Shown piece by piece: positions 49,441 through 60,670 of a DNA stretch of 64,000 nucleotides. The position numbers and the translations under genes were made by a program. How positions within the stretch are numbered: the stretch's first letter is position 1; the number at the start of each line of letters is the position of its first letter. The stretch lies in contig NW_024040817.1 in NCBI RefSeq assembly GCF_014851395.1, positions 19,928,519 to 19,992,518 on the forward strand. Reading direction: 5' to 3'. The notes under the pieces were generated by a model. It made no database searches. It was not told where the DNA came from and was given only the letters and a program-made list of their open reading frames with translations. Source of the DNA: Micropterus salmoides. Lineage: Eukaryota; Chordata; Actinopteri; Centrarchiformes; Centrarchidae.

Positions 49441-49999
49441 TACATCTGTAGCACACTGAAGAGATTATTACAGACCATTCTCTCCTACTTAGAGGTTAGA
49501 CCTTAAAAATAAACTAAGATTAAATTAAATAAAACGACAGTGACCTAATAAAAATGCGTAAATAAAAACACTGAAAATTAAACTGGTTTAAAATAAACTT
49601 GTTTGAGGCTTCTTTGAGGCTCTGGTCTCGGGAATTAGGTTAGTAACATCCCCACTCTTGTGCTAATCTATCAGACATAGTTAAATAACCTATGCATACA
49701 CAAACTCGTGACTGCATTTCTGAGATATCCTAAAACTATATCCTAACCTAGTTTAACCTGCTCTATTGAACAGATATCCTTTGATGTCATCATTCCTTAG
49801 ATCTTATTGGACAGTACGAATTACCAATGTTAGACGACGGTGAGGTACATTGACATCATTATTGCTGTATCCTGCGCACAGCAGAGCACTATCAAAGCAG
49901 GTTTCTTCACACGACACATGCTGTCCGACAAGGGCTCGAGGTATCACTCGAGTCTATAACTCCTGCGGCAGCCTATCCAGGGAAATTATTGCATCGGGT

Positions 50000-50017
50000 C
50001 TATTGGGGAATTCTTCT

Positions 50018-50065
<48 letters not shown>

Positions 50066-50342
50066 AGCAGTAGCAGCAGGGAGGGAGTGCGCACCGATGG
50101 GTACTCTCTGGGGTGCGGATATCAAAAGAAGCAACCCAGTCAGACACACACCCGGTGGAACAGAGATGTGAGATGATAAGACACAAGTTACAAAGAGGTT
50201 TTGTTTGCCACAAGAGGGGATTTCATTCAGCACTAGCCACAATACAGCTCCTGCTCTGCTCATCTCAGAGTGTCCAAAGACTGATCGCCGGACCAGTGCG
50301 CTTTACGCACATCTTTTCCCGGAATATGCACGCTGCCTACCG
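50000..50342 (+). other. exon-like leader A of an unidentified plus-strand transcript
   Basis: A strong donor (CCG then GTAAGTTA) sits at 50343. The sequence before it is relatively CpG-rich and carries a CA/GA microsatellite. The 5' limit is not determined; 50000 is arbitrary. An open frame from 50113 runs to the donor and, if spliced to 50719, stays open to 50941 (150 codons). I recognise no family in it and treat it as probable 5' UTR. Confidence 0.35.
50018..50064. repeat. (CA)n(GA)n microsatellite in the leader region
   Basis: About 13 bases of CA are followed by about 34 of GA. It would lie within exon-like leader A if transcription starts upstream of it. Confidence 0.93.
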
Positions 50343-50718
50343 GTAAGTTAATCTCATTCAATTATGACAAATAACTGCAAATTTGCAAATTTAGTCAAAG
50401 GCAGACAATTTAAATCTATCACAGCCACTTAGCCTAATTAATCAGGGTCCCACGCGAACCTGATTTAAAATAGAAATAGGCTACCCTCTGATGCCATCCT
50501 AATCATTTTTCTATTGTATCCCACTTTGGCATACTTAAGTAAAATATTGGGTTAGCCTATATGGGAAATTACAGTTAGGCTATACAATACAAACAGTAGG
50601 ATAGTGAGTTTACAATTTGCTTATTTGTAGTCTATTTGTATATGGCTTAATCATAGTGGATATTTATAGGCTTACATTTTGCTGCTGAGGAGACTGAAGT
50701 CCGTTTTATGCTTTACAG

Positions 50719-51164
50719 ATTACCTTCCTTTGCAATGCGTTCGTGTCCGTCTGTGGAGGGAGTGCGAGGGAGGGGGGCGCTGCCACAAGACACTGAAGAG
50801 ATATTAAATCACCGGGCCAGTATAGAGCGTACAGAAACTGATGGAGTAAGCCAAAGTGTGAGGGATTGCTCCTCACTTTGTCCGCGAGTAAATCTTCACT
50901 TTATCAGGCGCTGTCAGGCAGGCGCTTCCACACAAGATTGAAATAGCCAAGCGGTGCAGCTCCTCGTAAGTGTAGTCCGCGGATAAACGGATTTTCCCTC
51001 ACTAGCAGGACTAAATTGACTCGCGATTGCAAGGGAGAGACAGACAAGAGAGACAGATAGACAGGCAGAGAGGGTAATATGGTGCTAAAAGTGCGACCAT
51101 ATCTTCCTCCTGCCTTTACTGCCGTGCTGCTGAAATGAAAAGGCGCCAGGACAGTGATAGAAAG
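50719..51164 (+). other. exon-like leader B, possibly containing the start codon of an unidentified gene
   Basis: Acceptor TTTTATGCTTTACAG ends at 50718, and a strong donor GTAAGC starts at 51165. The interval is CpG-enriched. It holds a 19-residue uORF (51079-51138) whose TGA overlaps the next ATG as ATGA. That ATG (51135) opens MKRRQDSDRK, which ends exactly in phase 0 at the donor. This could be the N-terminus of a real protein with a long first intron. I could not name the gene, and no continuation exon was recognised in the remaining 12.8 kb. Confidence 0.4.
51079..51138 (+). promoter_or_regulatory. short upstream ORF overlapping a downstream ATG
   Basis: Nineteen codons from ATG at 51079 end at TGA 51136-51138, overlapping the ATG at 51135-51137. 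That arrangement permits termination-reinitiation if the downstream ATG is the true start. Function is inferred. Confidence 0.25.
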
Positions 51165-52003
51165 GTAAGCTGGGTGCTTTATTCACCGATTCTGAGGTGT
51201 CACAGAAAATTGGCACAGATGAATGCTGTATCTGTGATGAGCCAAAAATGCATGTTTATAGACTTGAAGAATAGGTTACTTCTCCACTGATCTGCAGTTA
51301 TAAATTAACCTATTTTTCCCAGGATGGCACAGGGAACCTGAATCCTATGGAGATCAATCATGTAACTATCAGGCAGTATTGTAGTGCTGGATGATGCTTG
51401 GAAGTGTGATTTTCACACAATATTATTAGAAATCCAATGGATGCTTTTGCTTTTGAGTTCACAGTTCTGCATATTTTTAGAATCAGTTCTACCAGTGGGA
51501 ATTTAAGCCCTAAAATTGCCCAAAAAAAGTGTCATCCTCTGCACTGACTCACAGATGATGGAACTTGCAGCCATGCAGCCCTGTATTAATGCACTATTCA
51601 CTGAGCCAGGAGGACCACACCTGTCTCCATTGTGCTGTGGTCAGACATGTCTGGTGCCAACGGGCTTCTTCTTTCACCTATGGAGGATTTCGAAGAGGAG
51701 CAGAGACATCCCAAAGTGTCCTGTCAGCATCTGCAGGGAAAACCAATCCCAGCAGCAGCCGCCATCAAGCCAGCTATCACGTCTGAAACGCAACACCAAC
51801 TCCAATAGTGCTAAGAAAGCCCCATAGAAAAGGCACAATGCGCTGTATTGCTGCCAGTGTGTGTGTGCTTAAGTGCATGCACATGTGTGATAGAAGCCAG
51901 TTTTGTGTATTGTACATCTTCTGTGATGTCTTCTCACAGTCGTGCAGCCATAACAACTCGAGAGTCCACTTCAATCAGTTTTCTACAGCATACTGACGTG
52001 AAT

Positions 52004-53776
52004 TAGGGATGCATCTATACTACTTTTTCAGTCCCGATACCAGTACTGATGCCTGGGCTTTGGGTATTGGCCGATGCCGAATACCAGTCCAATACCAAAC
52101 TAAAAGTAAACGCTGTATTCATCAATGTGAAGAGGAGACTGGGAATCATTCTTTTTTGTGTAAGCAACATTATGTAAGATTTGGTGCGATTTTGTGCTTC
52201 ATGTGTAATTCACCACTGTACAAATCAGGACAAGTGTATCCTATGCATTTGTTACGATTACATTACGATTAGGGGTGTGATGAGACACTTAACCCACGAG
52301 ACGAGACAAAATTCAAGAATCGAGATTGGGTTCACGAGATCAAGATGAGACGAGATTTTAACACTTTTTTAAAGAAATCTTTAATGCTAAATTATATGAA
52401 AATTTTGAGTATTTCTGCACCAGTTTATGGTGTTTTGTTTTATTTATGTAAATGAGAAACACAAAATTCAGGTGGCAGGTGACAATTCAAAATCTATAGC
52501 CTAAGTATAACAGAATATAATACAGTGCAGCTCTCAGGCATTCTGTGTTGCTTTCAGATGTGTTTCTCATGTAGATCAAGTTTTCTCACGTAATATCATC
52601 TCTGCTGAGTCATGATTTAGTCTTCCCTCCTATTTGTGTCTTTGTTTGGGGAGGTAACCTCTTTAAATGTGATTGTGGCACTTTTTCACCTCAATAATAA
52701 ATTATTTAATTTTAATTCAGTTAGAAACTCCTGGATTTTAATATCTCCTGTGTTTCAGCAGCATTTCATGCTCATGATCAAAACTTCTTGCACATTCAGA
52801 ATATCTCCCACATATATGTGTTCTCTGACATGTCCATAAAAAAGTCATAATTTTACCAGACTAACGTCATCATATAATGAGAAGTCTACCTGCCCTAAAC
52901 TCAGCTGTGCATTACGTTATTGATCCACTGGTTGTAACGTTACAGGCACGAGATCTCGTCATACCCCTAATTACGATCAAAAAGTAGCAGGTCGACAACT
53001 TTGCTAACACAACCAAACATCAACCAAATGCGACAACACAAGGAATAGCAATAAAACTTACTAGTCCAACTGCGTACACAGAAAGAAGGCCTGCTCGGCC
53101 TCTGTCTAGCAGCCTTTTATTTCAGGAAGCTCTTGCCAACATCCAGGACAGTCTTGCCTCGTAGGCCACTCTATTTTTCTCTTCTTAGTTTCTTCCATCA
53201 ACGTCCTCTTCGGTCTCTTCGCCTGATTTTGCTCGAGTCAGCTGCTAACACAGGCAAACCTCAAGCAAGAGCAACAACACAAGACATAGCAACAATGCCA
53301 GCTAATATGTAACTATTTACTAGTACAACAGAAAGAAAACCAGATTGGCATGTATCCTGCTTCCTTTCAGCTCTTTTAGCTCAAGCCAACCTGTAAATGC
53401 TAGTCTGATGTTAACGGTAAGTACTCTTGTCCGGTCGCTTGCTCCGTCACTCTCTCTTTTTCCTAACTTCCTCCAACGTCTTCTTATTCTAACACGATAT
53501 CCATACTGAGAATACCGAGCTAGCTTCTTCTAAAGAACTTACATTGTACATTATATACGTTTTGCTTCTCCTTGTATCTGTATCTGTAAAAAGGCTATGT
53601 TAGCTCTCCTAGCAAAATGGTCGGGTCTGTACCGGCAGACTGCAGACCCATCGCATAGTATGTGTATATTTGAATAGAAAAGATCAGCCCCAGATTGGGC
53701 CCCTTGTCACCAATATGCAATACAGCTATTAGAGTCAGTATTGTGCCGACATCAGTAACAGATCAGTGCATCCCTA
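52004..53776. mobile_element. outer hAT-like DNA transposon (non-autonomous), interrupted by a second hAT
   Basis: The left end reads TAGGGATGCATC and the right end reads, reversed, TAGGGATGCACTGATC. Flanks ACGTGAAT (51996-52003) and ATCTGAAT (53777-53784) agree at 6 of 8 positions, as expected for an aged 8-bp duplication. Removing the inner insertion and its duplicated site leaves about 1.07 kb. No transposase frame is visible. Confidence 0.7.
52270..52969. mobile_element. inner hAT MITE with exact 8-bp target duplication
   Basis: The 700-bp element begins TAGGGGTGTGATGAGAC, and its right end reversed is TAGGGGTATGACGAGAT. It is flanked on both sides by the identical 8-mer ATTACGAT (52262-52269 and 52970-52977), the hAT target-site length. 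It lies inside the 52004-53776 element and is therefore younger. No coding capacity is seen. Confidence 0.85.
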
Positions 53777-55324
53777 ATCTGAATCACAGATAAATATTTG
53801 TCTGCGGCTGTTATCTGAGGTCATCCCCCGCAGAACTCCCTGACTTTACCAATTTCCAGCTGGAACATTGCTGAGCTTAAGAGTCTATATTCTGTAATGA
53901 GTGAAATTATCCACTTGAATTATTAATTAATTGTGATAAGGTTTTAGTCCATTATGCGTAAACATCTTGTTAGTGCAGTCTTGCTAACCCTGAGCTTATT
54001 TACTACTTTTTAGCAGCTAGTGCTTCTGTCTTTCTTCCTGTGTCTCAGTGCATGCATGCGTGTGCATGTTTGTGTTTCCACAATTTCCAGACCTCTGCTT
54101 CTTAGTTATGGAAGTATTTATCTTTTTAATGCATCATTTAGAGAGCACGCCATCTTCAAGCACCCCATGCTTGTGATGCATTTATCAAACACATCATTCT
54201 TTGATGTACAGTGCGGATGAATAGTCCAATAGTCGGAAGTTGTCTTTACATGGCTTCTTTGGTAGTTAAAACATGCATTCATATACACATTACTTCAAGG
54301 ACAACAGCTCTCACATTCTACTTCATTCACAATAAGTAGTCTGATGGCTTTTGAAATACTGTGTCACACTCTGTGAAATAACTATGATTTCATATTCAAA
54401 ATTTGAAGTGATTACTCTCTCCGTGGAGATTATTTGTGAAGAGGGCTGAGTCACTCAACTGTTACTGGAAGTACAGGCCAAGAGACTTCATTTTTCTCTT
54501 GCGCTATGTTCAACAAAACCTGCCAGCATGTAGCCTAGTGTAGGCTACTTCTTGATGAAGAAACGTGAAAACTCAAAAGGAGGAGACGTGGTTATTCAAC
54601 CTTTTTACATTATGCTTTATTTTTAAAAAATCAATTCCTTAGAACAAAATTTTTTATAGGTCTCACTATCAATGTCCAGTTTTAGACAATGAGAGGATGT
54701 GTGTCTCAAGGTAGAGTGTGCATGAGTATGCTCCAATGTGAACATATGTATCTGCACTGGCTGCTTTGTGTGCTTGGGAAGCAGAGCTGCTGGTACAGAC
54801 TACTTTACCACACCATGCATAATCAGGTTGAGGAGAACAAAGATGTTGGTTCTACAAACAGTGTTTGTTTGGATCAGGATGATCCCAGCATCCAGAACCC
54901 AAGAGAACAGTGGCTCTTTCACAAGGCACCAAGGGAAGGGACCCAGTGGAGGGACCAGCTAAGGTCTCTGTAAAAGGTTGTGTATCCCTGGAGAATAACA
55001 AGGAGAGGAATAGCAAAGAATAATAAAGCCTTCCATTATGTGCTTTTTAGAATAAAATGATAGCGGGGTTGTGCTCTAAGACATGCCCTGAAAAGCTTTG
55101 AAAAGCTTTATAGGTATACCCAACTTTCACAGTATACTGACTATTAGTAAGCCTCTTAGACGCAATGGGAAAATTCAGCTGCTGTGTTTGACAGATACTG
55201 AACAGGTAACCTTGGGTTTACCTAAATGTCTGGCCTGTGATCTGATTCATCCAATGATAGTCATTTAAGAGACTAAAGACTAAACTACGGTGCCTGTTTG
55301 TTTGTTAGCGACCTGCGGCAGTGC

Positions 55325-55600
55325 TTAAAGGTACTATGTGGAATTTTAAGATCCTCGTTATTTATGACACCGTGGCCATTAAGTGTAACAGCAGTCAGCA
55401 TCCATTTGCCCGCACAAGTGAGTGTCCTTGGCATTGGCCAAGATAATGAACACGGCTGGACGGGTGGCAGCCTCGGAGACGGAAGTCAGTTTGACGATGG
55501 GGAATACAGTACAACGGTGATTTGCCGCTGCTCATACCAGAAATCTGAATCATGCCGTGTCAATGCAGGGACACTAGAAGATTAGTGGTTTGACGATACG
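55325..55600. repeat. teleost interspersed repeat fragment
   Basis: AAAGGTACTATGTGGAATTTT, CCATTAAGTGTAACAGCAGT and AATGAACACGGCTGGACGGG belong to a common fish repeat. This explains the 95-codon plus-strand open frame here. Confidence 0.5.
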
Positions 55601-55700
55601 GCTCTGGAGACGAGAGGATACACAATATTGGGTTCATGAGAACGAGACAATATTTTAACACTATTTTTGAAGAAATCTGATGAAATTTATGGCTGGAAAA
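55600..55700. repeat. fragment related to the inner hAT at 52.3 kb
   Basis: GGGTTCATGAGAACGAGACAA and TTTTAACACT...GAAGAAATCT parallel GGGTTCACGAGATCAAGATG and TTTTAACACT...AAGAAATCT within the 52270-52969 element. Confidence 0.45.
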
Positions 55701-57741
55701 AGTTTATTTTATTTGACAATGCATTTTAAAATGTTGTTAATATATTGTTTGTGTCTTGTCTGTCACTCTGTTATCGTTTATTGTTTCCACTGGATACCCA
55801 AAATGCTGCCTCATAGTGGTGGGTGCATGCTTCTATGCAAATTTCACACTCAGATATACTGATATTGTGAGCTTACCCGTCATCTGTACTGTTGGAGGAG
55901 ATCAACAGAGGCGGTGTTCGGTCCCAGGCTGGCCGTGTTTACTGGGAGGCCATCCTTTCCCGTTTCTGTTGCCCGCTCACCCGGGTAACAGTTCTTCTAC
56001 TTTTAAAAAGTAAATAAATTGGGCACACAGCCTCACACCCAAAGTGGCTGCCAGACAAGACTTTTCATTTCCCTCTTAAATCAAATCCCAGACAGCTAAC
56101 TGGTTGTTGCAGAGCCAAAGTGCAGGCTGACAAGCATACAAACGCTTTTAATGCACATGTATGCATCCACACACAAAGGAACGCATGCCAGTGCACATGA
56201 AGTGTCATACTCTGTCATCGCTGTTACATTAATGTGATTATCTGTATGTGATAATCAACAGCCTAAGCAAATGCTTTGAGTAATGTGACACCTTTTTTTG
56301 CTTAGGCCTAGACACTGTAGAGTAGACTGTCTCATTACGTACAAATTACGCAACAGTGATATTAATAAACATAAACTACAGATGAAGATGGGGCATGATA
56401 AGGGGCATTGACATTATATAAATTTGGAAATCTGGTATGCTGATTTTCTTTTGTTTTCTCAAAATATTTCCTTTTGAATGTAGGAATCATACAATGTACA
56501 TTTTGTACATTTTGTTCACCATGGCTTCTCTCCTTAGAGTAAAATCTTCCTCCACATCACACACTGATCAGAGGAGCCACCCCATTGTTATAGCCGCCAC
56601 AATGCCCCATTGTTAGGTCGTCTATTGTTTGAATCGTTGAATAAGGGAGGATTTTCTTCAAGTGATAAGGTTTTGGTAACAGGATGCACGGCACATATCC
56701 ATTACACTCTGTGTGATCATTGTCCTGATTATGGAGAATGAGTAGGACTTATTCCTCAACATCAATGCTTCAATTACAAGTCCCATTAATTGCACACTGT
56801 GTCTGCGGCATTTTCGTCTGGCAAAGTAATTTCAGTTCTGTCAAAACCCATTGTTGCTGCGGTAATGAAAGGCAATTCACGTAAACGATTTAATGTAGAA
56901 TCTGGGTGGTCTCTTTCTCACCACATCCAAGTTGCCTTGAGCGGTTTCCAGTAGTATGCCATCCATTATTAGTCTCTATTTTTGTCCAATGTCCTATATG
57001 ACAGCAGGGATGCACTGTGACTTCGATTACAAAAGGAGCCAATGCCCGGTAATGCCTCATGCATTTGGTAGGAGATCAGCTATTCCTGGCAGCATACTTC
57101 AAAAGCATCATTCCCAAGTGTTAGGGACGCCTTTTTCTCTCCTCTCTGATAAAATATCTGTGTAATTCCATCTGACATTGTTACCTTTAAAGCTTCCAAA
57201 GACTTCACTCTGACCCAAAAACTATTTAAAATCCCAACTGTATTTTCCTTTTTTTCAAAACTGGTGTTCTCTTACAAGCGTTTTATTCAGAATAGGAAAA
57301 AGGGTTAAATGAATTGAATTTTGCCCCTGGCTCTCCTCTATTTTCTTTTTTTTTTGCTTGCTTCGTCCTTCAGCTCCTTTCATCCGTCCTCTGAGTTCAT
57401 ATCCCTGTAGTCTCAAATCTAGGTTGGACCCATTTTCATACAAGGAACTGGGCGAGAGAGAGATACTCGTGTAATTGCCTAACTGTAGTGCATCCCAAAA
57501 GCAGAAGTCTGGTTTAACAAGTGCGGCTGATGTAAGCGTCTTTGAAAGGACTGGGAGATGGGAAAATGAAGCTGAGAGAAATACACAGCATCAGAAATTT
57601 GGGGTAAATGTCACAGAAAAAAGGGCTGTTGATTATTTTTGTTGTCTTGCCTGTTGATGTTCCTTCTACAGATATGAGGACATGTCTGTGAAGCCATGAC
57701 ATTTTCACACCTCTGTTTGTGGTACACGCAGCTTAGAGTTC

Positions 57742-57775
57742 ACTAAGCTTTGACCTTTTAATGTCAAAGCTTAGT
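57742..57775. repeat. perfect 13-bp inverted repeat with 8-nt loop
   Basis: ACTAAGCTTTGAC (57742-57754), loop CTTTTAAT, then GTCAAAGCTTAGT (57763-57775). It is a small, exact stem-loop of unknown function, possibly a remnant of a MITE. Confidence 0.8.
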
Positions 57776-59517
57776 TAATGTTACATGGCAGACTCCCTGA
57801 GAGAGACAAGTAGAAAACGAGAGAGAGGCTCGGCGGTGGTTTGGGGATTGATTGCATGCCTTCTGCCTCTTTGATGACAAACTGCTTCCTCATGAGACCC
57901 ATACACAGCATAAACACCAGTTGTCTTGCACACATTTAAAATTTGTAAGCCCAAATTACCCCAGTGGATCTTATTTCTTTTCAATACACATTGCACAACT
58001 ATAATAATGATTACATTTATTCACAACGACACGCTCCAATTCTGCCACAGGGCTTCTATATAAGGACATTGCAGAGAGATCTTTTTCTGTGGACCCGTGG
58101 CACTAGTAGTCATTAACCTTCTAGTCAGGCAATTTGGGCCAAAGGAGTGTTTTTCTCTGGGTGTCGAGCAAGGTGGATATGAGATGTAGCTGGGAAGGCC
58201 GACGGCCTCTTCGCAAGGTGAAAAAGGCTATTTTCATTGGCCAGGTGATGAATGTGGTGTCTGTGGAGGTGCATCACCCTTATGGCGGTCTCTTTCTCCT
58301 TCTCATTTGCTCTCCATTAGTATTTTCCTTCATTCTATTACCCTTCTCGTTCATTTTCCTCCCCGCTCCCTGTCTCATTCTCTGGTCCCACCGCTATCTG
58401 TCACTCTCTTCCTCTCATTTTTTCCCCATCTGCTCCCACTGTCTCACACAGAATCTATTGTAATTTACTTTATCTCTCTTTCTACCCCCTCCCTCTCTCC
58501 CTCATTTCCTTCCCCCGTCTTCCTGTCTTCCTCTTCACAGTGGATAAGCTGTTGTCAGTCGGAGCTGAAGGTGACCTGTTGGCTGGGCCAGGGGCTGCAA
58601 CACAGGACATGGGTCCTGTCTCTCCTTCCCGCTCGTGTCTTGTGTTGCAGCCAGTGGAGCTGCCTGTCTGCCTCTCTGCCGGTCTGTCTGCGCACCGCTG
58701 ATGGACTTAGCTCCCAGAACAGATGGATCTCACCAACTGTGGAGCCGCCGACCCTGCACCTCACTTTACAGCTACCTTGTGCCCTATCACTGTCATTCTA
58801 AATGTAGTTTTCAAAATCAACATAATGTACTCTCTCACAGTTTAAAGGCAATAAAGAAGTTCAGGAAAAAATGTTGCTCCTGGTGAATTTGTAATGATAA
58901 CAGTGGGATTCAAGGATTATTTGTTTTGGACTGTAACTGGGTATGCTCAGTGTTCGTAGTTAACATTCAGTACTTGCTTCAGGTCATACTATCCTATCAT
59001 GCGTATGGTTGCAGCCTTGAGAACAACTCCCTGGTGACATTTGCTTGGTGACATTTCAAGCAAAGTTAGCATCACTGAGGATTATTATTCTTTTGAAACT
59101 ATAAACACAAGGCAAGCCAAATAGGTTTTTAATGAGCTTTGTCTTGAATGAAGCAGCATTTCTGACTTTCCCAGGGAGCAAACATCATCGTGAAGCAATG
59201 GCTCCTGACAAGGTCAACAGTGATGTTCCTCTGGGCAAGGCAGGCAGGTGGTGGGGAAGCATGCATGGGCTGTCTAAACCCCTTAAAATGCTTCCTCATC
59301 TCCCCCCCAGGTTCCAAACGAACAGTATAGATGAAGAGGTTGGAGACAAGACATCGCCTTTGTCATTGTTTTCATCTCAATAATAAGAGGAGAGATGAGG
59401 GAAAGGGAGGGGTGGGGAAGAGGACAGAAATGCAGTACAGTGTCTCCTGCTACCAGATGTGGTCGTCCACATTGCATAGTCACTCCAACAACTCAGGCTT
59501 GGCTGTGATCGCTGTGA

Positions 59518-59519
<2 letters not shown>

Positions 59520-59561
<42 letters not shown>
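59520..59561. repeat. (TG)21 microsatellite
   Basis: Uninterrupted TG tract. Confidence 0.95.
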
Positions 59562-59562
<1 letters not shown>

Positions 59563-60098
59563 AGAGATAGTGGGCTGAGTAGAAGTGGCTGTGTGGTTGT
59601 GCATATCAGGTGCTTCTTTTGTACGTGATGCATCTTTGTAATAAGGGAGTGTGTGTACTTTAGAATAGAGAAAATGAAACCAGGGGTGTCACTTGATTGG
59701 CATGTAAATCCGGGCGCGAATGCATGCTGTTTTCTATCTCCCCCCACCCAGATTGTTTACCAGAGAGATTGAAAGGAGGCTGTGTGCTGAATGCAGCTGA
59801 TATTGGCTGACTGTGTTTACTCCGTGTTGGTGCAGATGTCTCAGAAGCAATATTATTTATTTACCATTATATAGCCCTGAGTGCTGCCAAATATTTTTGT
59901 GACAGACCTCCTGTCACAAAGTGACCTGATCTTAAGGAAGGCTTAAAGTGAATTGAATCTGAAATGGCATGTTGTGATTGCCTCACTGCAAGCACTTCAG
60001 GGTACCTTCACTTTAAAGTTTCCTCTTCCACTTGGCTTGAATGTCAAAAAATTCACATTTTGAATGCAAAGGATCTCAGTGGTCTCTTTTTTGGTAAA

Positions 60099-60670
60099 TT
60101 AAAGGAATGGTTTGACATAAAAATAGGATTATTAACTGTCTTGCCTAGAGTTAGAAGACAATCGATACCATTCTCATGTCTGTAGGCTAAATATGAAGCT
60201 ACAGCCGGCAGTTGTTGAGCTTAGTTTAGCATAAAGATTGGAAACTGGTTTTGTCTAAAAGTAACAAAATCCACCTAACAGCGCTTTTAAAGCACACTAC
60301 TTAACACATTATATTTTGTTTTTTTATCTTTACAAAAACAAAATTTTTTATAGTCTATGGTTAAATGTATGGGGGTGAACTAATTGGCCAGGAGCAGTAA
60401 CTTCTACTACTTTTTGCTTTTTGTACAGATTGTACCAGTGAGATACATAATATTCATTTATACGCTTTAAGATGCTGGTAGGTGCATTTGTTAGCGACAG
60501 AGCCATGCTAGCCGCTTCTCACTGTTTCCAGTTTTTATGCTTAGCCAAGCTAACCAGAAGATGACAATAATAATAATAACATATAGACATGAGAGTGGTG
60601 TCAATCTTCTCATCTAATGCTCAAGAAAGTGAATAGGCATATTTTCTAAAATGTAGAATTATTCCTTTAA
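60099..60670. mobile_element. MITE of the same family, copy 2
   Basis: It is bounded by TTAAAGGAAT and its reverse ATTCCTTTAA, with TGGTTTGACATA near the left and TTTTCTAAAATGTAGAA near the right end. The interior (agttagaagacaatcgatacc, aagctacagccggcag, aacaaaatccacc) follows the same family as copy 1. Confidence 0.65.

Larger units (their letters stand above)
53785..60098. other. right stretch, first part: no coding exon recognised
   Basis: It probably lies in the first intron of the gene begun at 50-51 kb, or is intergenic. It holds repeat fragments (55.3-55.7 kb), a pyrimidine-rich tract at 58,290-58,540 ending in an acceptor-like CTCTTCACAG at 58,541, and a unique-looking block at 56,760-56,900. 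Confidence 0.5.

Noticed and set aside
51516..51827. 103-codon plus-strand frame after an acceptor-like CTCACAG
   Set aside because: No family resemblance, no donor matching the frame, and an equally long frame overlaps it. Not supported as an exon of the 50-51 kb gene.
55298..55585. Plus-strand frame of 95 codons as a gene
   Set aside because: It lies in a common teleost interspersed repeat.
58307..58801. 164-codon plus-strand frame
   Set aside because: Its first half is a pyrimidine tract giving LSLSLS-type sequence, and the second half has no recognised domain.
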